Shown piece by piece: positions 36,610 through 49,652 of a DNA stretch of 64,000 nt. Origin of the DNA: Haloactinopolyspora alba (GTDB lineage Bacteria > Actinomycetota > Actinomycetes > Jiangellales > Jiangellaceae); contig NZ_PYGE01000007.1 of NCBI RefSeq assembly GCF_003014555.1, forward strand, positions 62,001 through 126,000, in the 5' to 3' direction. Under the pieces are notes generated by a model. It was not told the DNA's origin, searched no databases, and saw only the letters and a program-made list of their open reading frames with translations. The translations under genes and the position numbers were made by a program. Each line of letters begins with the position of its first letter. The first letter of the stretch is position 1.

Positions 36610-37025
36610 CGGTCTACGTCGAGACATCGGCGGCCGCCAAGCTCCTCGTCGATGAGCAGGAGTCCTCCGCGCTCGCCGCGTTCCTCGACGGACTCGGACC
36701 GAACGACGCGCTGGTGTCGAGCGTGCTGCTGGAGACCGAACTGCGGCGTCTCGCTGTCCGGGAGAACCTGAGCCAGGCGCATGTCACGGATCTGCTCGAT
36801 CGGTTCGATCTTTACGACATGGACCGCGCCGTGTTCGTGGAAGCGGGGCTGCTGTCCGGCGCACATCTGCGCAGTCTGGATGCGCTGCACATCGCCGTGG
36901 CGGTGCGCGTCGAGGCCGCGGTGATGGTCGCCTATGACGTTCGGCAGACGGAGGCGGCGCGTGCCGCCGGGCTGCGTGTGATCGGGCCGACAGCCGCCGC
37001 GCCGGAATCCACGTCGCCACGCTGA
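36606..37025 (+). CDS. PIN-domain toxin (VapC type)
   Basis: 139 aa from TTG at 36606, overlapping the antitoxin stop. Active-site acids: Glu6 in VYVETSAAAKLL (more often Asp in the family), Glu in LLETELRRL, Asp in LDALHIAVA and Asp in VAYDVRQTEAA. The acid replacement at the first position is conservative, so metal binding could persist. It should be an RNase neutralised by the antitoxin at 36358. This is the second such module in the window; its toxin is not closely similar to the one at 14764. Confidence 0.87.
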   Translation: MTVYVETSAAAKLLVDEQESSALAAFLDGLGPNDALVSSVLLETELRRLAVRENLSQAHVTDLLDRFDLYDMDRAVFVEAGLLSGAHLRSLDALHIAVAVRVEAAVMVAYDVRQTEAARAAGLRVIGPTAAAPESTSPR

Positions 37026-37044
37026 TAGGCTCGGCCTCGACCGA

Positions 37045-37075
37045 CGTCCTTTAAGTCCCGTCCGGTGAGGCGGGG
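37045..37075 (+). promoter_or_regulatory. PyrR-binding RNA site in the pyr operon leader
   Basis: The leader has a stem CCCG / CGGG (37057-37060, 37071-37074) closing the loop TCCGGTGAGG. The core TCCGGTGAGGC resembles the PyrR-binding consensus of Bacillus (TCCAGAGAGGC, from memory) at 9 of 11 bases. It lies 20 bp before the pyrR ATG and next to GGGGAAGGGGG, the only ribosome-binding site, so bound PyrR would block translation, as proposed for mycobacteria. A -10-like TAGGCT is at 37026. Confidence 0.7.
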
Positions 37076-37093
37076 AAGGGGGTCCAACGAGTC

Positions 37094-37672
37094 ATGTCTC
37101 GTGACCTGAGCAGTCCGCGGGAGGTGCTCGACGGCGACGACGTCGCCCGGGCGCTGACCCGCATGGCCCACGAGGTCGTGGAGCGCAACAAGGGCGCATC
37201 CGACCTCGTCGTTCTCGGCATCCCCAAACGCGGCGTCCCGCTGGCGCGGCGGCTGGCCGAGCGCATCACCGCCGTCGAGGGCGTCGAGGTGCCCGTCGGC
37301 GCCATCGACCCGACTATGTACCGCGACGACCTGCGGCTGCGCCCAGCGCGGGCGCTCGAGCCGACGGACATCCCGGCCGGTGGCGTGGACGACAAGACGG
37401 TGGTCCTCGTCGACGACGTGCTGTTCTCCGGGCGCACCATCCGCGCGGCGCTCACCGCGCTCGACGACATCGGCCGCCCGCGCACGGTGCGCCTGGTGGT
37501 CCTGGTCGACCGGGGGCACCGGCAGCTGCCGATCCGCGCCGACCACGTCGGCAAGAACATCCCCACGGCGATGCACGAGACCGTGCGGGTACTGCTGTCC
37601 GACATCGACGGGCAGGACGCGGTGCTGCTCGGCAGCACCGGCGCCGAGACCGAAGCGGAGGCCGCGCCGTGA
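37094..37672 (+). CDS. pyrR: Bifunctional pyr operon regulator / uracil phosphoribosyltransferase
   Basis: 192 aa from ATG at 37094. PyrR binds pyr leader RNA when UMP is plentiful and has weak uracil phosphoribosyltransferase activity. The PRPP motif is [18 protein letters not shown] (about residues 101-118); earlier [19 protein letters not shown] is typical. RNA-binding basic residues are spread over one face in the family. It heads the pyrimidine operon, has a probable target in its own leader, and is coupled to pyrB by GTGA. Confidence 0.96.
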   Translation: MSRDLSSPREVLDGDDVARALTRMAHEVVERNKGASDLVVLGIPKRGVPLARRLAERITAVEGVEVPVGAIDPTMYRDDLRLRPARALEPTDIPAGGVDDKTVVLVDDVLFSGRTIRAALTALDDIGRPRTVRLVVLVDRGHRQLPIRADHVGKNIPTAMHETVRVLLSDIDGQDAVLLGSTGAETEAEAAP

Positions 37673-38721
37673 TCCGTCACCTGCTTTCCACCGCCGACCT
37701 GTCCCGCGACGACGCGACGCTCGTGCTCGACACCGCGGAAGAGATGGCCGGGCTGACCGAGGGCCGGTCGGTGAAGAAGCTGCCCGCGCTGCGCGGACGT
37801 ACGGTCGTCAACCTGTTCTTCGAGGACTCCACCCGCACCCGCACCTCGTTCGAGCTGGCCGCGAAACGGCTGTCCGCCGACGTGGTGAACTTCTCCGCGA
37901 AGGGCTCGAGCCTGTCGAAGGGCGAGAGTCTCAAGGACACCGCGCTGACACTCGAGGCCATGGGCGCCGACGGGGTCGTCGTCCGGCACTCGGCCAGCGG
38001 CGCGCCGTACCGGCTGGCGACGTCCGGGTGGATCAACGCGAACGTGCTCAACGCCGGAGACGGCACGCACGAGCATCCCACTCAGGCGCTGCTGGACGCG
38101 TTCACGCTGCGCCGCCACCTCGGTGAGCTGGCCGGGCGGCACGTGGTGATCGTCGGCGACGTGCTGCACGGGCGGGTGGCGCGCAGCAACGTCCTGCTGC
38201 TGGCGACCCTCGGCGCGCGGGTCACGCTGGTCGCGCCGCCGACGCTGCTGCCGATGGGGGTCGAGCAGTGGCCGTGCACGGTGTCGTACGATCTCGACGC
38301 GGTGCTGCCGGACGCCGACGCGGTCATGATGCTTCGGGTGCAGCGCGAGCGGATGCACGACGCCTACTTCCCGTCGGCACGCGAGTACAGCCGCCGCTAC
38401 GGGCTGGACGCGCGCCGTTTCGCCCGGCTGGCCGACGACGCCGTCGTGCTGCATCCGGGCCCGATGAACCGTGGCATGGAGATCACCGCCGACGTCGCCG
38501 ACAGCGACCGCTCGGTCATCGTCGAGCAGGTGACCAACGGGGTGTACGTGCGGATGGCGGTGCTGTACCTGATGCTGGCCGGAGCGGCGAACGACGGAGC
38601 GAGGGACGAGCGTAGGAGCGAGCGCGACGAGGTAGGTGGAGCGGCGAACGACGGAGCGAGGGACGAGCGTAGGAGCGAGCGCGACCAGGCAGATCCAAGT
38701 GCGCAGGAGGAAACCACATGA
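37669..38721 (+). CDS. pyrB: Aspartate carbamoyltransferase catalytic subunit with a repeat-derived tail
   Basis: 350 aa from GTG at 37669. It condenses carbamoyl phosphate with aspartate. The carbamoyl-phosphate site is [19 protein letters not shown] (about residues 46-64); [10 protein letters not shown] and the C-terminal [11 protein letters not shown] are also present. The normal enzyme ends near [12 protein letters not shown]. Here about 45 extra hydrophilic residues follow, made of two copies of [16 protein letters not shown]. They derive from a 48-bp DNA repeat rather than from the family. No regulatory pyrI subunit gene is present, as usual in actinomycetes. It overlaps pyrC by 4 bp. 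Confidence 0.95.
   Translation: MIRHLLSTADLSRDDATLVLDTAEEMAGLTEGRSVKKLPALRGRTVVNLFFEDSTRTRTSFELAAKRLSADVVNFSAKGSSLSKGESLKDTALTLEAMGADGVVVRHSASGAPYRLATSGWINANVLNAGDGTHEHPTQALLDAFTLRRHLGELAGRHVVIVGDVLHGRVARSNVLLLATLGARVTLVAPPTLLPMGVEQWPCTVSYDLDAVLPDADAVMMLRVQRERMHDAYFPSAREYSRRYGLDARRFARLADDAVVLHPGPMNRGMEITADVADSDRSVIVEQVTNGVYVRMAVLYLMLAGAANDGARDERRSERDEVGGAANDGARDERRSERDQADPSAQEETT
38581..38685 (+). repeat. Two 48-bp direct repeats (57-bp period) at the end of pyrB
   Basis: Copies at 38581-38628 and 38638-38685 appear identical, starting GGAGCGGCGAACGACGGAGC and ending GCGAGCGCGAC. They encode the extra tail of PyrB. The internal GAGCGAGGGACGAGCG also resembles, inverted, part of the loop at 21686-21740. 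It looks like a dispersed actinomycete repeat that entered the 3' end of the gene in frame and then duplicated. Confidence 0.85.
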
Positions 38722-40037
38722 GCGCCGAACCGATCCTGATCACCGGCGCGCGTGTGCTGGACGGCGAGCCGGCCGACCTGCTGCTGCGTGACGGGCGCAT
38801 CGCCGCGGTCGGCGCGGGCCTCGACGCGGCGGACGCGCGCGTCGTCGACGGCACCGGGCTGGTCGCGCTGCCGGGACTGGTGGATCTGCACACGCACCTG
38901 CGTGAGCCCGGACGCGAGGACGCCGAGACCGTTGAGACTGGCACGCTCGCGGCCGCGCGCGGCGGGTTCACCGCGGTGCACGCGATGGCGAACACCGACC
39001 CGGTGGCCGACACCGCCGGCGTGGTCGAGCAGGTGTGGCGGCTGGGGCGCGAGTCCGGGCACGCGGACGTGCGCCCGGTCGGCGCGGTGACGGTCGGGCT
39101 CGGCGGTGAGCAGCTGGCCGAGCTCGGCGCGATGGCCGATTCGGCCGCGGGTGTGCGTGTGTTCTCCGACGACGGCGTGTGCGTGTCCGACGCGATGCTG
39201 ATGCGGCGCGCGCTCGAGTACGTGAAGGCTTTCGACGGCGTCGTCGCCCAGCATGCACAGGAGCCGCGGCTGACCGAGGGCGCGCAGATGAACGAGGGCG
39301 AGCTGTCCGGGCGGCTGGGACTGCGCGGCTGGCCGCGGGTCGCCGAGGAGGCCATCGTCGCCCGGGACGTGCTGCTGGCCGCGCATGTCGGCTCGCGGGT
39401 GCACATCTGCCATCTGTCCACCCGCGGGTCGGTGGAGATCGTCCGACTGGCGAAGGAACGCGGCATGCCGGTCACCGCGGAGGTGACGCCGCACCACCTG
39501 TTGCTCACCGACGAGCTCGCCACGACGTACGACCCGCTGTACAAGGTCAACCCGCCGTTGCGTACCGCGGACGACGTCGCCGCGGTACGTGAGGCGCTCG
39601 CCGACGGCACCATCGACGTCGTCGCGACCGATCACGCGCCGCACCCGGTCGAGGACAAGGACTGCGAGTGGGACGTCGCCGCGTTCGGCATGCTCGGGCT
39701 CGAGACGGCGCTCGCGGTGGTGCAGCACACGATGGTCGACACCGGCCTGCTCGACTGGGCGGGCGTCGCCGAGCGGATGTCGTACGCGCCGGCGCGGATC
39801 GGGCGCTGCGACACCGGTGACGGCGGCGCCCACGGCCGTCCGCTGGCGGAGGGCGAACCGGCGAACGTCGTCCTGGTCGACCCGTCGGCGTCCGGGACGG
39901 TCGACCCGCGCGCGTCGTCGTCGTTGTCACGGAACACGCCGTACGCGGGCATGAAGCTTCCCGGAGCCGTCGTGGCGACGTTCCTGCGCGGACGGGCGAC
40001 GTTCGGCGGCGACGCCGCGGCCGGAGGAGTGTCGTGA
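38718..40037 (+). CDS. pyrC: Dihydroorotase
   Basis: 439 aa from ATG at 38718, overlapping the pyrB stop. It cyclises carbamoyl aspartate to dihydroorotate. The amidohydrolase metal site is [10 protein letters not shown] (about residues 56-65); the later TDHAPHP holds the catalytic Asp, and [17 protein letters not shown] and [10 protein letters not shown] hold further ligands. The length fits class I dihydroorotases. Its ribosome-binding site, GAGGAAA, lies within the repeat-derived end of pyrB. Confidence 0.96.
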   Translation: MSAEPILITGARVLDGEPADLLLRDGRIAAVGAGLDAADARVVDGTGLVALPGLVDLHTHLREPGREDAETVETGTLAAARGGFTAVHAMANTDPVADTAGVVEQVWRLGRESGHADVRPVGAVTVGLGGEQLAELGAMADSAAGVRVFSDDGVCVSDAMLMRRALEYVKAFDGVVAQHAQEPRLTEGAQMNEGELSGRLGLRGWPRVAEEAIVARDVLLAAHVGSRVHICHLSTRGSVEIVRLAKERGMPVTAEVTPHHLLLTDELATTYDPLYKVNPPLRTADDVAAVREALADGTIDVVATDHAPHPVEDKDCEWDVAAFGMLGLETALAVVQHTMVDTGLLDWAGVAERMSYAPARIGRCDTGDGGAHGRPLAEGEPANVVLVDPSASGTVDPRASSSLSRNTPYAGMKLPGAVVATFLRGRATFGGDAAAGGVS

Positions 40038-40522
40038 ACACCGCTACCGCCGTCGCGGTCCTGCTGGTGGTGCTGCTGGGCGGCTACGGGCTGATGTGGC
40101 GCGGCTGGCGGCGCCGGGCGGGCCGGCACGGTGACCTGCCGCCGCTGCCGGAGGCGTGGCCGGTGGCCGACGACGGCGTCGAGGCCGCGTACCTGGGCAC
40201 CACGGTCTCGGGCACCTGGCTGGACCGGGTCGGTGCGTTCGGGCTGGGCGTCCGTGGCGCGGCGACCGTCCACGTCGGCGGCGACGGCGTGCTGCTCGCA
40301 CGGCGCGACGACGCGCCCGTGCCGATCCCGGCCACCGCGCTGCGTGGCGTGCGTGCCGACCGGGCCGGCGGCGGCCGCGCTGTACGGCGGAACGAATACC
40401 TGATCATCACGTGGGAGCACGGCGGGCTGTTGCTGGACACCGCCGTGCGCCCACGCCACCGCGATGACATGCGGCGGCTCCTGCACACCGTGGAGCCCGT
40501 CGCCGAAGGGGGAACCGGATGA
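40034..40522 (+). CDS. Conserved membrane protein of the actinomycete pyrimidine operon
   Basis: 162 aa, starting at the GTG overlapping the pyrC stop. One N-terminal membrane helix (about residues 5-22) is followed by a basic stretch [11 protein letters not shown] and a soluble domain with several beta strands ([39 protein letters not shown] region). Position and shape match the uncharacterised membrane protein encoded between pyrC and carA in other actinomycetes (Rv1382 in M. tuberculosis, from memory). Its conserved place suggests a link with pyrimidine metabolism, but no function is known. It overlaps carA by 4 bp. Confidence 0.75.
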   Translation: MNTATAVAVLLVVLLGGYGLMWRGWRRRAGRHGDLPPLPEAWPVADDGVEAAYLGTTVSGTWLDRVGAFGLGVRGAATVHVGGDGVLLARRDDAPVPIPATALRGVRADRAGGGRAVRRNEYLIITWEHGGLLLDTAVRPRHRDDMRRLLHTVEPVAEGGTG

Positions 40523-41674
40523 CCACGCGCACCCCGGCGCTGCTCGTGCTCGAGGACGGGCGCACGTTCCGAGGCGAGTCCTACGGCGCTCGCGGCGAGA
40601 CGTTCGGAGAGGCGGTCTTCGCCACGGGCATGACCGGTTACCAGGAGACGTTGACCGACCCGTCGTACCACCGTCAGGTGGTGGTGCAGACGGCGCCGCA
40701 CATCGGCAACACCGGTGTCAACGACGAGGACCCGGAGTCCGGGCGGATCTGGGTCGCCGGCTACGTCGTCCGCGAACCCGCGCGACGGCCGTCGTCCTGG
40801 CGATCGCGCCGCTCGCTGGCCGAGGAGCTCAGCGCCCAGGACGTCGTCGGCATCAGCGGCGTGGACACCCGCGCGCTCACCCGGCACCTGCGTGAGCGCG
40901 GCGCGATGCGCGTCGGCGTGTCCAGCGTCGAGACCGATCCGGAGGCGCTGCGCGAGCGGGTGCTCGCCAGCCCGCCGATGGTCGGCGCCGACCTGGCCGC
41001 CGAGGTCAGCACGGCCGAGCCGTACGTGGTGCCGGCCGAGGGCGAGCGGCGGTTCACCGTCGTGGCCCTGGACCTCGGCATCAAGACGATGACGCCGCGG
41101 CGGATGGCCGAGCGGGGTATGGAAGTACACGTGGTGCGCGCCGACACACCGCTGGACGACGTCCTCGCGCTGAATCCCGACGGGCTGTTCATGTCGAACG
41201 GCCCGGGTGACCCGGCCACCACCGACGGGCCGGTCGAGGTGCTGCGCGGCGCGCTGGAGCGCCGGCTGCCGTTCTTCGGCATCTGCTTCGGCAACCAGGT
41301 CTTCGGCCGGGCGCTGGGCTTCGGGACGTACAAGCTGGGCTACGGGCACCGCGGCATCAACCAGCCGGTCCAGGACCGCGGCACCGGCAAGGTCGAAGTG
41401 ACGGCGCACAATCATGGTTTCGCCGTCGATGCGCCGCTGGATCGCCCTGCTGACACGGCGTTCGGCCGGGCCGAGGTCAGCCACGTGTGCCTCAACGACG
41501 ACGTCGTCGAAGGACTGGCGCTGCACGATGCCGGCGGTCGGCTGAGCGCCTTCTCGGTGCAGTACCACCCGGAGGCCGCGGCCGGGCCGCACGACGCGGC
41601 ATACCTGTTCGACCGGTTCGCCGACGTGATGTCGGCATCGGAGGGGACGTCGAAGGGGAACGGAGTGCGGGCAC

Positions 41675-41682
<8 letters not shown>
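40519..41682 (+). CDS. carA: Carbamoyl-phosphate synthase small (glutaminase) subunit
   Basis: 387 aa from ATG at 40519. It hydrolyses glutamine and passes ammonia to CarB. The N-terminal domain (about 1-150) begins [16 protein letters not shown] and has [22 protein letters not shown]. The class I glutaminase domain has the nucleophile Cys in FGICFGNQ and the His/Glu pair in QYHPEA. An Asn replaces the usual His in GICxGHQ; from memory this variant is normal in actinomycete CarA. Overlaps carB by 8 bp. Confidence 0.96.
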
Positions 41683-44979
<3,297 letters not shown>

Positions 44980-44983
<4 letters not shown>

Positions 44984-46029
44984 GCGCCTACCAGCGGCTG
45001 TTCGACCGGGCGCTGTCCCGCGTCGACGCCGAGACGGCGCACCGGGTGGGCTTCGGTGGTATGCGAGCGGCGGCGCGGGTGCCGGGGCTGGCGCGGCGCG
45101 GGCACCGCCGGCTCGCCCCGGGCGGTGCCGGCGGTGTCGAGGCCCTCGGCCTGCACGTCCCGGGCCCGCTGGGCGTCGCGGCCGGTTTCGACAAGAACGC
45201 GACGGGCATCGACGCGCTCGGCGCTCTCGGCTTCGCGTTCGTCGAGGTGGGCACGGTCACCGCCCAGCCGCAGCCGGGCAACCCGCGGCCACGGCTGCAC
45301 CGGCTGGTCGCCGACCGCGCCGTCGTCAACCGGATGGGGTTCAACAACGACGGCGCCGCCGCGGTCGCGGCACGGCTGGCCCGGCGCCGTCGTCGCCGGC
45401 ACGCCCTGCCGGTGGTGGTCGGGGTGAACATCGGCAAGTCGAAGGCGGTGCCCGAGCAGCGCGCCTTCGCCGACTACGAGGCCAGCACCCGGCTGCTGGC
45501 GCCGTACGCCGACTACCTGGTCGTGAACGTGAGCTCGCCGAACACGCCGGGCCTGCGCGACCTGCAGGCGGTCGAACGCCTTGGCCCGCTGCTGCGTGCC
45601 GTGCGCCGTCAGGCCGACGAGGTCACCACCCGCCGGGTGCCGCTGCTGGTGAAGATCGCCCCCGACCTGGATGACGACGACGTTGTCGCGGTCGCCGGGC
45701 TGGCGGTCGAGCTGGGCCTGGACGGGATCATCGCGACCAACACGACCGTGCGCCGCGACGGGCTGCGCTCGGATGCCTCCGCGGTCGCGGCCGCCGGCGC
45801 CGGCGGGCTGTCCGGCGCGCCGCTGCGTGAACGGTCGCTGCAGGTCCTGCGGCTGCTGCACGACGCGGCGGGCGAGCGGCTGACCCTGATCTCGGCCGGA
45901 GGCGTTTGGACGGCCGATGACGTCGACGAGCGGCTTCGGGCCGGGGCGAGCCTGGTCCAGGCCTACACGGCGTTCGTGTACGAGGGCCCGTCCTGGCCGT
46001 CGCGGGTGCAGCGGGAACGCGCACATTGA
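44980..46029 (+). CDS. pyrD: Dihydroorotate dehydrogenase (quinone), class 2
   Basis: 349 aa from GTG at 44980, overlapping the carB stop. It oxidises dihydroorotate to orotate with FMN and passes electrons to membrane quinone. Class 2 features: an N-terminal helical extension ([19 protein letters not shown]) for membrane contact, then [21 protein letters not shown], the catalytic Ser in [15 protein letters not shown], and [12 protein letters not shown] near the end. The length fits PyrD2. Confidence 0.96.
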
Positions 46030-46049
46030 CCGGAGACGGGGGAGTGCCG

Positions 46050-46901
46050 ATGACGTTCGGAGAGCGGCTGTGGGCGGCCATGGACCGCCGCGGGGCGCTG
46101 TGCGTGGGGATCGACCCGCACCCGTCGCTGCTGCACGACTGGGGTCTGGACGACGACGTGGCGGGCCTGGACCGGTTCGCGATGTCGGTGGTCGATGCGC
46201 TGGCGGGTGAGGTCGCCGTCCTGAAGCCGCAGTCGGCGTTCTTCGAACGGCACGGCTCGCGCGGAGTCGCCGTGCTCGAGCGGACGGTCGCCGCCGCGCG
46301 TGCGGCCGGGGCGCTGGTGCTCATGGACGCCAAGCGCGGCGACATCGGCTCGACCGTGCAGGCCTACGCGGACGCCTACCTCGACCCGGCGTCGCCGTTG
46401 TGCGCGGACGCCGTCACGGCCGCGCCGTACCTCGGTTTCGGGTCGCTGAGCCCGCTGGTCGACACCGCCCTGGCGCACGGCAACGGCGTGTTCGTGCTGG
46501 CCCTGACCTCGAACCCGGAGGGTGGCGAGGTCCAGCGGGCCGTGGGCGCCGACGGCCGCACGGTCGCCGGCACGGTCCTGGACCACGTCCGTGCGGTCAA
46601 TGCGCGGACCCCCGGGTGGGGCAGCGTCGGCTGCGTCGTCGGAGCGACCATCGATCCGGTGGACGAGGACCTCGACGTCGGCGGGCCGCTGCTCGCGCCG
46701 GGTCTCGGCGCTCAGGGTGCCGACCCGGCCGATCTCCGGCGGCTGTTCGGCAATGCTCTGACCTCGGTACTTCCCGCCGTTTCGCGGTCCGTCCTGGCCG
46801 CGGGACCGGATCCGGCGGCGCTCCGGCGCGCGGCCGAATCCACGCTCGACGCGGCAGTTCGAGGGGCGGGCGAGGGCCCGTCCGGCCGTGATCAGGGCTA
46901 A
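46050..46901 (+). CDS. pyrF: Orotidine-5'-phosphate decarboxylase (type 2)
   Basis: 283 aa from ATG at 46050, five bases after GGGGGAG; a TTG at 46026 overlapping pyrD would add eight residues but has no such site. It decarboxylates OMP to UMP, the last step of the pathway. The catalytic motif is LMDAKRGDIGST (about residues 93-104); VGIDPHPSLL is near the N-terminus. The length and motif are those of the actinobacterial/myxobacterial type 2 family. It closes the pyr operon. Confidence 0.95.
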   Translation: MTFGERLWAAMDRRGALCVGIDPHPSLLHDWGLDDDVAGLDRFAMSVVDALAGEVAVLKPQSAFFERHGSRGVAVLERTVAAARAAGALVLMDAKRGDIGSTVQAYADAYLDPASPLCADAVTAAPYLGFGSLSPLVDTALAHGNGVFVLALTSNPEGGEVQRAVGADGRTVAGTVLDHVRAVNARTPGWGSVGCVVGATIDPVDEDLDVGGPLLAPGLGAQGADPADLRRLFGNALTSVLPAVSRSVLAAGPDPAALRRAAESTLDAAVRGAGEGPSGRDQG

Positions 46902-46974
46902 TCTGACGACATGCGACACGACACGCGGGACTCCTTGCGCCGGGCGCCGTTCCGGACAGGTACCGTGGTTTGCG

Positions 46975-47004
46975 TTGCTGACCTGGCGGTTCAGTCGCTA
47001 GGTT
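46975..47004 (+). promoter_or_regulatory. Promoter of the mihF-gmk-rpoZ-coaBC operon
   Basis: TTGCTG (46975-46980), 18 bp, TAGGTT (46999-47004). A hairpin-capable sequence, CCTCCGCG / CGCGGGAGG, lies downstream in the leader at about 47015-47033. The 175-bp gap to mihF has no gene. Confidence 0.5.
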
Positions 47005-47076
47005 CCTAGATGGTCCTCCGCGAACGCGGGAGGCCATGTCCGACATCCCTACAGACACAACAGAGGTGACCCGCTC

Positions 47077-47391
47077 GTGGCGCTCCCCAATTTGACTCCC
47101 GAACAGCGCGCGGCTGCGCTCGAGAAGGCCGCTGAGGCTCGCCGGGAGCGTGCGGAGGTCAAGAACCGCCTGAAGAACGCCGGCGCACGGCTCGGCGATG
47201 TGCTCAAAGAAGGCGAGACCAATGAGGTCATCGGCAAGATGAAGGTCTCTGCCCTGCTCGAGTCGATGCCCGGCGTCGGCAAGGTCCGGGCGAAGCAGAT
47301 CATGGAAGAGATCGGCATCGCCGAGACACGCCGCGTGCGTGGTCTGGGGGCAAACCAGGCTGCCGCGCTGGTCGAGCGTTTCGGCGGTTGA
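47077..47391 (+). CDS. mihF: Integration host factor, actinobacterial type (mIHF/sIHF)
   Basis: 104 aa from GTG at 47077 ([25 protein letters not shown]). A long N-terminal helix is followed by a helix-two-turn-helix DNA-binding region, [20 protein letters not shown], and the C-terminal [20 protein letters not shown]. Despite the name it is unrelated to proteobacterial IHF. It binds DNA with little specificity and shapes the nucleoid. The order mihF-gmk-rpoZ is the standard actinomycete one, and its stop overlaps the gmk start. Confidence 0.96.
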   Translation: MALPNLTPEQRAAALEKAAEARRERAEVKNRLKNAGARLGDVLKEGETNEVIGKMKVSALLESMPGVGKVRAKQIMEEIGIAETRRVRGLGANQAAALVERFGG

Positions 47392-48014
47392 GCCTGCACA
47401 CGTCGAATCCGCGGTCGGCCCCCAGGGTCGTCGTCCTGTCGGGGCCGACCGCGGTCGGAAAGACGACCGTCGTCAAGAGGCTGCGCGCGGCGCACCCGGA
47501 GTTGTGGATCTCGGTGTCGACCACCACACGGCCCGCGCGGCCACGTGAGGTCGACGGGCAGCACTACCACTTCGTCGACGACGCCACGTTCGACCGCATG
47601 GTCGAGCAGGACGCGTTCCTCGAATGGGCGGTCGTACACCGCGAGGCTCGGTACGGCACCCCGCGAGCACCGGTCGAGGCCGCACTGGCCGAGGGCCGCT
47701 CGGTCCTGCTCGAGATCGACCTCCAGGGCGCCCGGCAGGTCCGCGAGACCGTCCCGGACGCGCTGTACGTCTTCCTGGCACCGCCGAGCTGGGAAGAGAT
47801 GGTCCGGCGGCTGGTCGGGCGGGGCACCGAGTCCGAGGCGGAGCGGGAACGGCGGCTCGCGACCGCCCGCGAGGAACTCGCCGCCGAGTCCGAGTTCGAC
47901 GTGACACTGGTGAATACCGAGGTCGAAGAGGTCTGCCGGAAGTTGGTAGACTTGATGAGTTCACCGCATCTCACTCATACGAGTGGCTCCCCATCAACCC
48001 GCCCGGAGGCATGA
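47388..48014 (+). CDS. gmk: Guanylate kinase
   Basis: 208 aa from TTG at 47388, which overlaps the mihF stop (TTGA); no better in-frame start precedes the P-loop. It phosphorylates GMP to GDP. The P-loop is [13 protein letters not shown], then the GMP-binding [21 protein letters not shown] and [25 protein letters not shown] is the lid. It overlaps rpoZ by 4 bp. Confidence 0.96.
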   Translation: MSLHTSNPRSAPRVVVLSGPTAVGKTTVVKRLRAAHPELWISVSTTTRPARPREVDGQHYHFVDDATFDRMVEQDAFLEWAVVHREARYGTPRAPVEAALAEGRSVLLEIDLQGARQVRETVPDALYVFLAPPSWEEMVRRLVGRGTESEAERERRLATAREELAAESEFDVTLVNTEVEEVCRKLVDLMSSPHLTHTSGSPSTRPEA

Positions 48015-48382
48015 GCGTGTCCGGAACCCAAGGCGTTGCCGAGGGCATCACACACCCACCCATCGACGACCTGCTCGCGAAGACCGACTCGAAGTACAGC
48101 CTGGTCATCTACGCCGCCAAGCGTGCGCGACAGATCAACGCCTACTACTCGCAGCTCGGCGAGGGCCTGCTCGAGTACGTCGGCCCGCTGGTCGAGACGC
48201 ACGTGCAGGAGAAGCCGCTTTCCATCGCCATGCGCGAGATCGAGGCCGGGCTGCTGACCGCCGAGCAGGTCGACCCGTCCGAGCTCACCCCGGCCGACGT
48301 GCGTCCCGGTACGCCGGCCACCTCGGTGGCCGTCGAGGCCATCGAAGACACGGACCTCGACGCCGACACCGAGCAGGAGTGA
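48011..48382 (+). CDS. rpoZ: RNA polymerase omega subunit
   Basis: 123 aa from ATG at 48011; GTG at 48017 is possible. The omega core is [30 protein letters not shown] (about residues 14-43), where the KRARQIN helix contacts the beta-prime subunit. The length is somewhat beyond the E. coli protein because of an acidic C-terminal tail ([14 protein letters not shown]), usual in actinomycetes. Its stop overlaps the coaBC start (GTGA). Confidence 0.96.
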   Translation: MSVSGTQGVAEGITHPPIDDLLAKTDSKYSLVIYAAKRARQINAYYSQLGEGLLEYVGPLVETHVQEKPLSIAMREIEAGLLTAEQVDPSELTPADVRPGTPATSVAVEAIEDTDLDADTEQE

Positions 48383-49602
48383 GCACACCGTCTGAGATCG
48401 TCCTCGGCGTCGGCGGCGGCATCGCCGCGTACAAGGTCGCCGAGGTCCTCAGGCGCCTCACCGAAGGGGGCCACGGCGTCACCGTCGTGCCCACCTCCGC
48501 GGCGCTGCGGTTCGTCGCAGCGCCGACGTGGGAGGCCCTGTCCGGGCGCCGTGTCTCCGCCGACGTCTTCGACGACGTGCACGACGTCCCGCACGTGCGT
48601 ATCGGCCGCCAGGCCGACCTCGTGCTGGTGGCGCCGGCGACCGCGGACCTGCTGGCCCGCGCCGCCGCCGGCCGCGCGGACGACCTGTTGACATCCGCTC
48701 TGCTCACCGCACGTGGGCCGGTGGTGTTCGTGCCGGCCATGCACACCGAGATGTGGGAGCACCCCGCCACCGTCGCCAACGTCGAGACGCTGCGAGCGCG
48801 CGGCGCGGTCGTCGTCGAGCCGGCCGTGGGCCGGTTGACCGGCGTCGACTCCGGCAAGGGGCGGCTGCCCGAACCGGACGAGATCGCCGGGCTCGCCGAG
48901 GACGTGCTCACCCACGGCGGTGAGCCCGACCTGGCGGGACGGCACGTCGTCGTGTCCGCCGGCGGTACCCGTGAGCACCTCGACCCGGTCCGGTTCCTCG
49001 GCAACCGCTCGTCCGGGCGGCAGGGCTACGCCCTCGCCCGCGCGGCCGCCGCCCGCGGCGCACGGGTGACGCTGGTGGCCGCGAACGTGACACTGGACGA
49101 TCCCGCCGGCGTGGACGTCGTCCGGGTGACCTCCGCGGCAGAGCTCGGTGAGGCCATGGTGGCGGCGGCTGGTGCGGCCGACGCCGTCGTGATGGCCGCC
49201 GCGGTCGCGGACTTCCGGCCCGCGGCGTACGCGGACCAGAAGATCAAGAAGAGCGCGGACGACGCCGAAGCACCGGTCGTGCGGCTCGAACGTACGGGTG
49301 ACGTGCTCGCTCACCTGGCTGCGCACCGCCCGCACGGCGGGCAGGTCGTCGTCGGATTCGCCGCCGAGACCGGCGACGACAGCGGCGACGTGCTGGAGCA
49401 CGGCCGGGCGAAACTGGCGGCCAAGGGCTGCGACCTGCTGGTGGTGAACGAGGTCGGTGCCGACCGCGGGTTCGAGTCCGCGCAGAACGAGGCTGTGATC
49501 CTGGCCACCGACGGCACCGCTGTCCCGGTGCCGCACGGGCCGAAGTCGGCTCTGGCGCATGTGGTGTGGGACCTGGTCGGCGCCCGGCTGCCGAGCCCGT
49601 AG
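48379..49602 (+). CDS. coaBC: Bifunctional phosphopantothenoylcysteine decarboxylase / phosphopantothenate-cysteine ligase
   Basis: 407 aa from GTG at 48379. The N-terminal CoaC flavoprotein domain (about 1-180) starts [16 protein letters not shown] and has the decarboxylase [12 protein letters not shown] motif. The CoaB ligase domain (about 190-405) begins [25 protein letters not shown] and contains [10 protein letters not shown] and KIKKS. Together they add cysteine to phosphopantothenate and decarboxylate it for CoA synthesis. It ends the mihF operon. Confidence 0.96.
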   Translation: MSTPSEIVLGVGGGIAAYKVAEVLRRLTEGGHGVTVVPTSAALRFVAAPTWEALSGRRVSADVFDDVHDVPHVRIGRQADLVLVAPATADLLARAAAGRADDLLTSALLTARGPVVFVPAMHTEMWEHPATVANVETLRARGAVVVEPAVGRLTGVDSGKGRLPEPDEIAGLAEDVLTHGGEPDLAGRHVVVSAGGTREHLDPVRFLGNRSSGRQGYALARAAAARGARVTLVAANVTLDDPAGVDVVRVTSAAELGEAMVAAAGAADAVVMAAAVADFRPAAYADQKIKKSADDAEAPVVRLERTGDVLAHLAAHRPHGGQVVVGFAAETGDDSGDVLEHGRAKLAAKGCDLLVVNEVGADRGFESAQNEAVILATDGTAVPVPHGPKSALAHVVWDLVGARLPSP

Positions 49603-49607
49603 TTCAC

Positions 49608-49652
49608 AGCCGGCCGGAAGGCCACCCGCGCGTGGCGGCGGGTCGACCGGCT
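49608..49652. terminator. Nested hairpin between converging coaBC and the oxidoreductase gene
   Basis: AGCCGG (49608) pairs with CCGGCT (49647), and inside it ACCCGC (49624) pairs with GCGGGT (49638). It spans the whole gap and touches the stop of the minus-strand gene, so it could end both transcripts. Confidence 0.5.

Noticed and set aside
38581-38685. CRISPR-like repeat
   Set aside because: There are only two copies with a 9-bp spacer, inside a coding frame, and no cas genes nearby.
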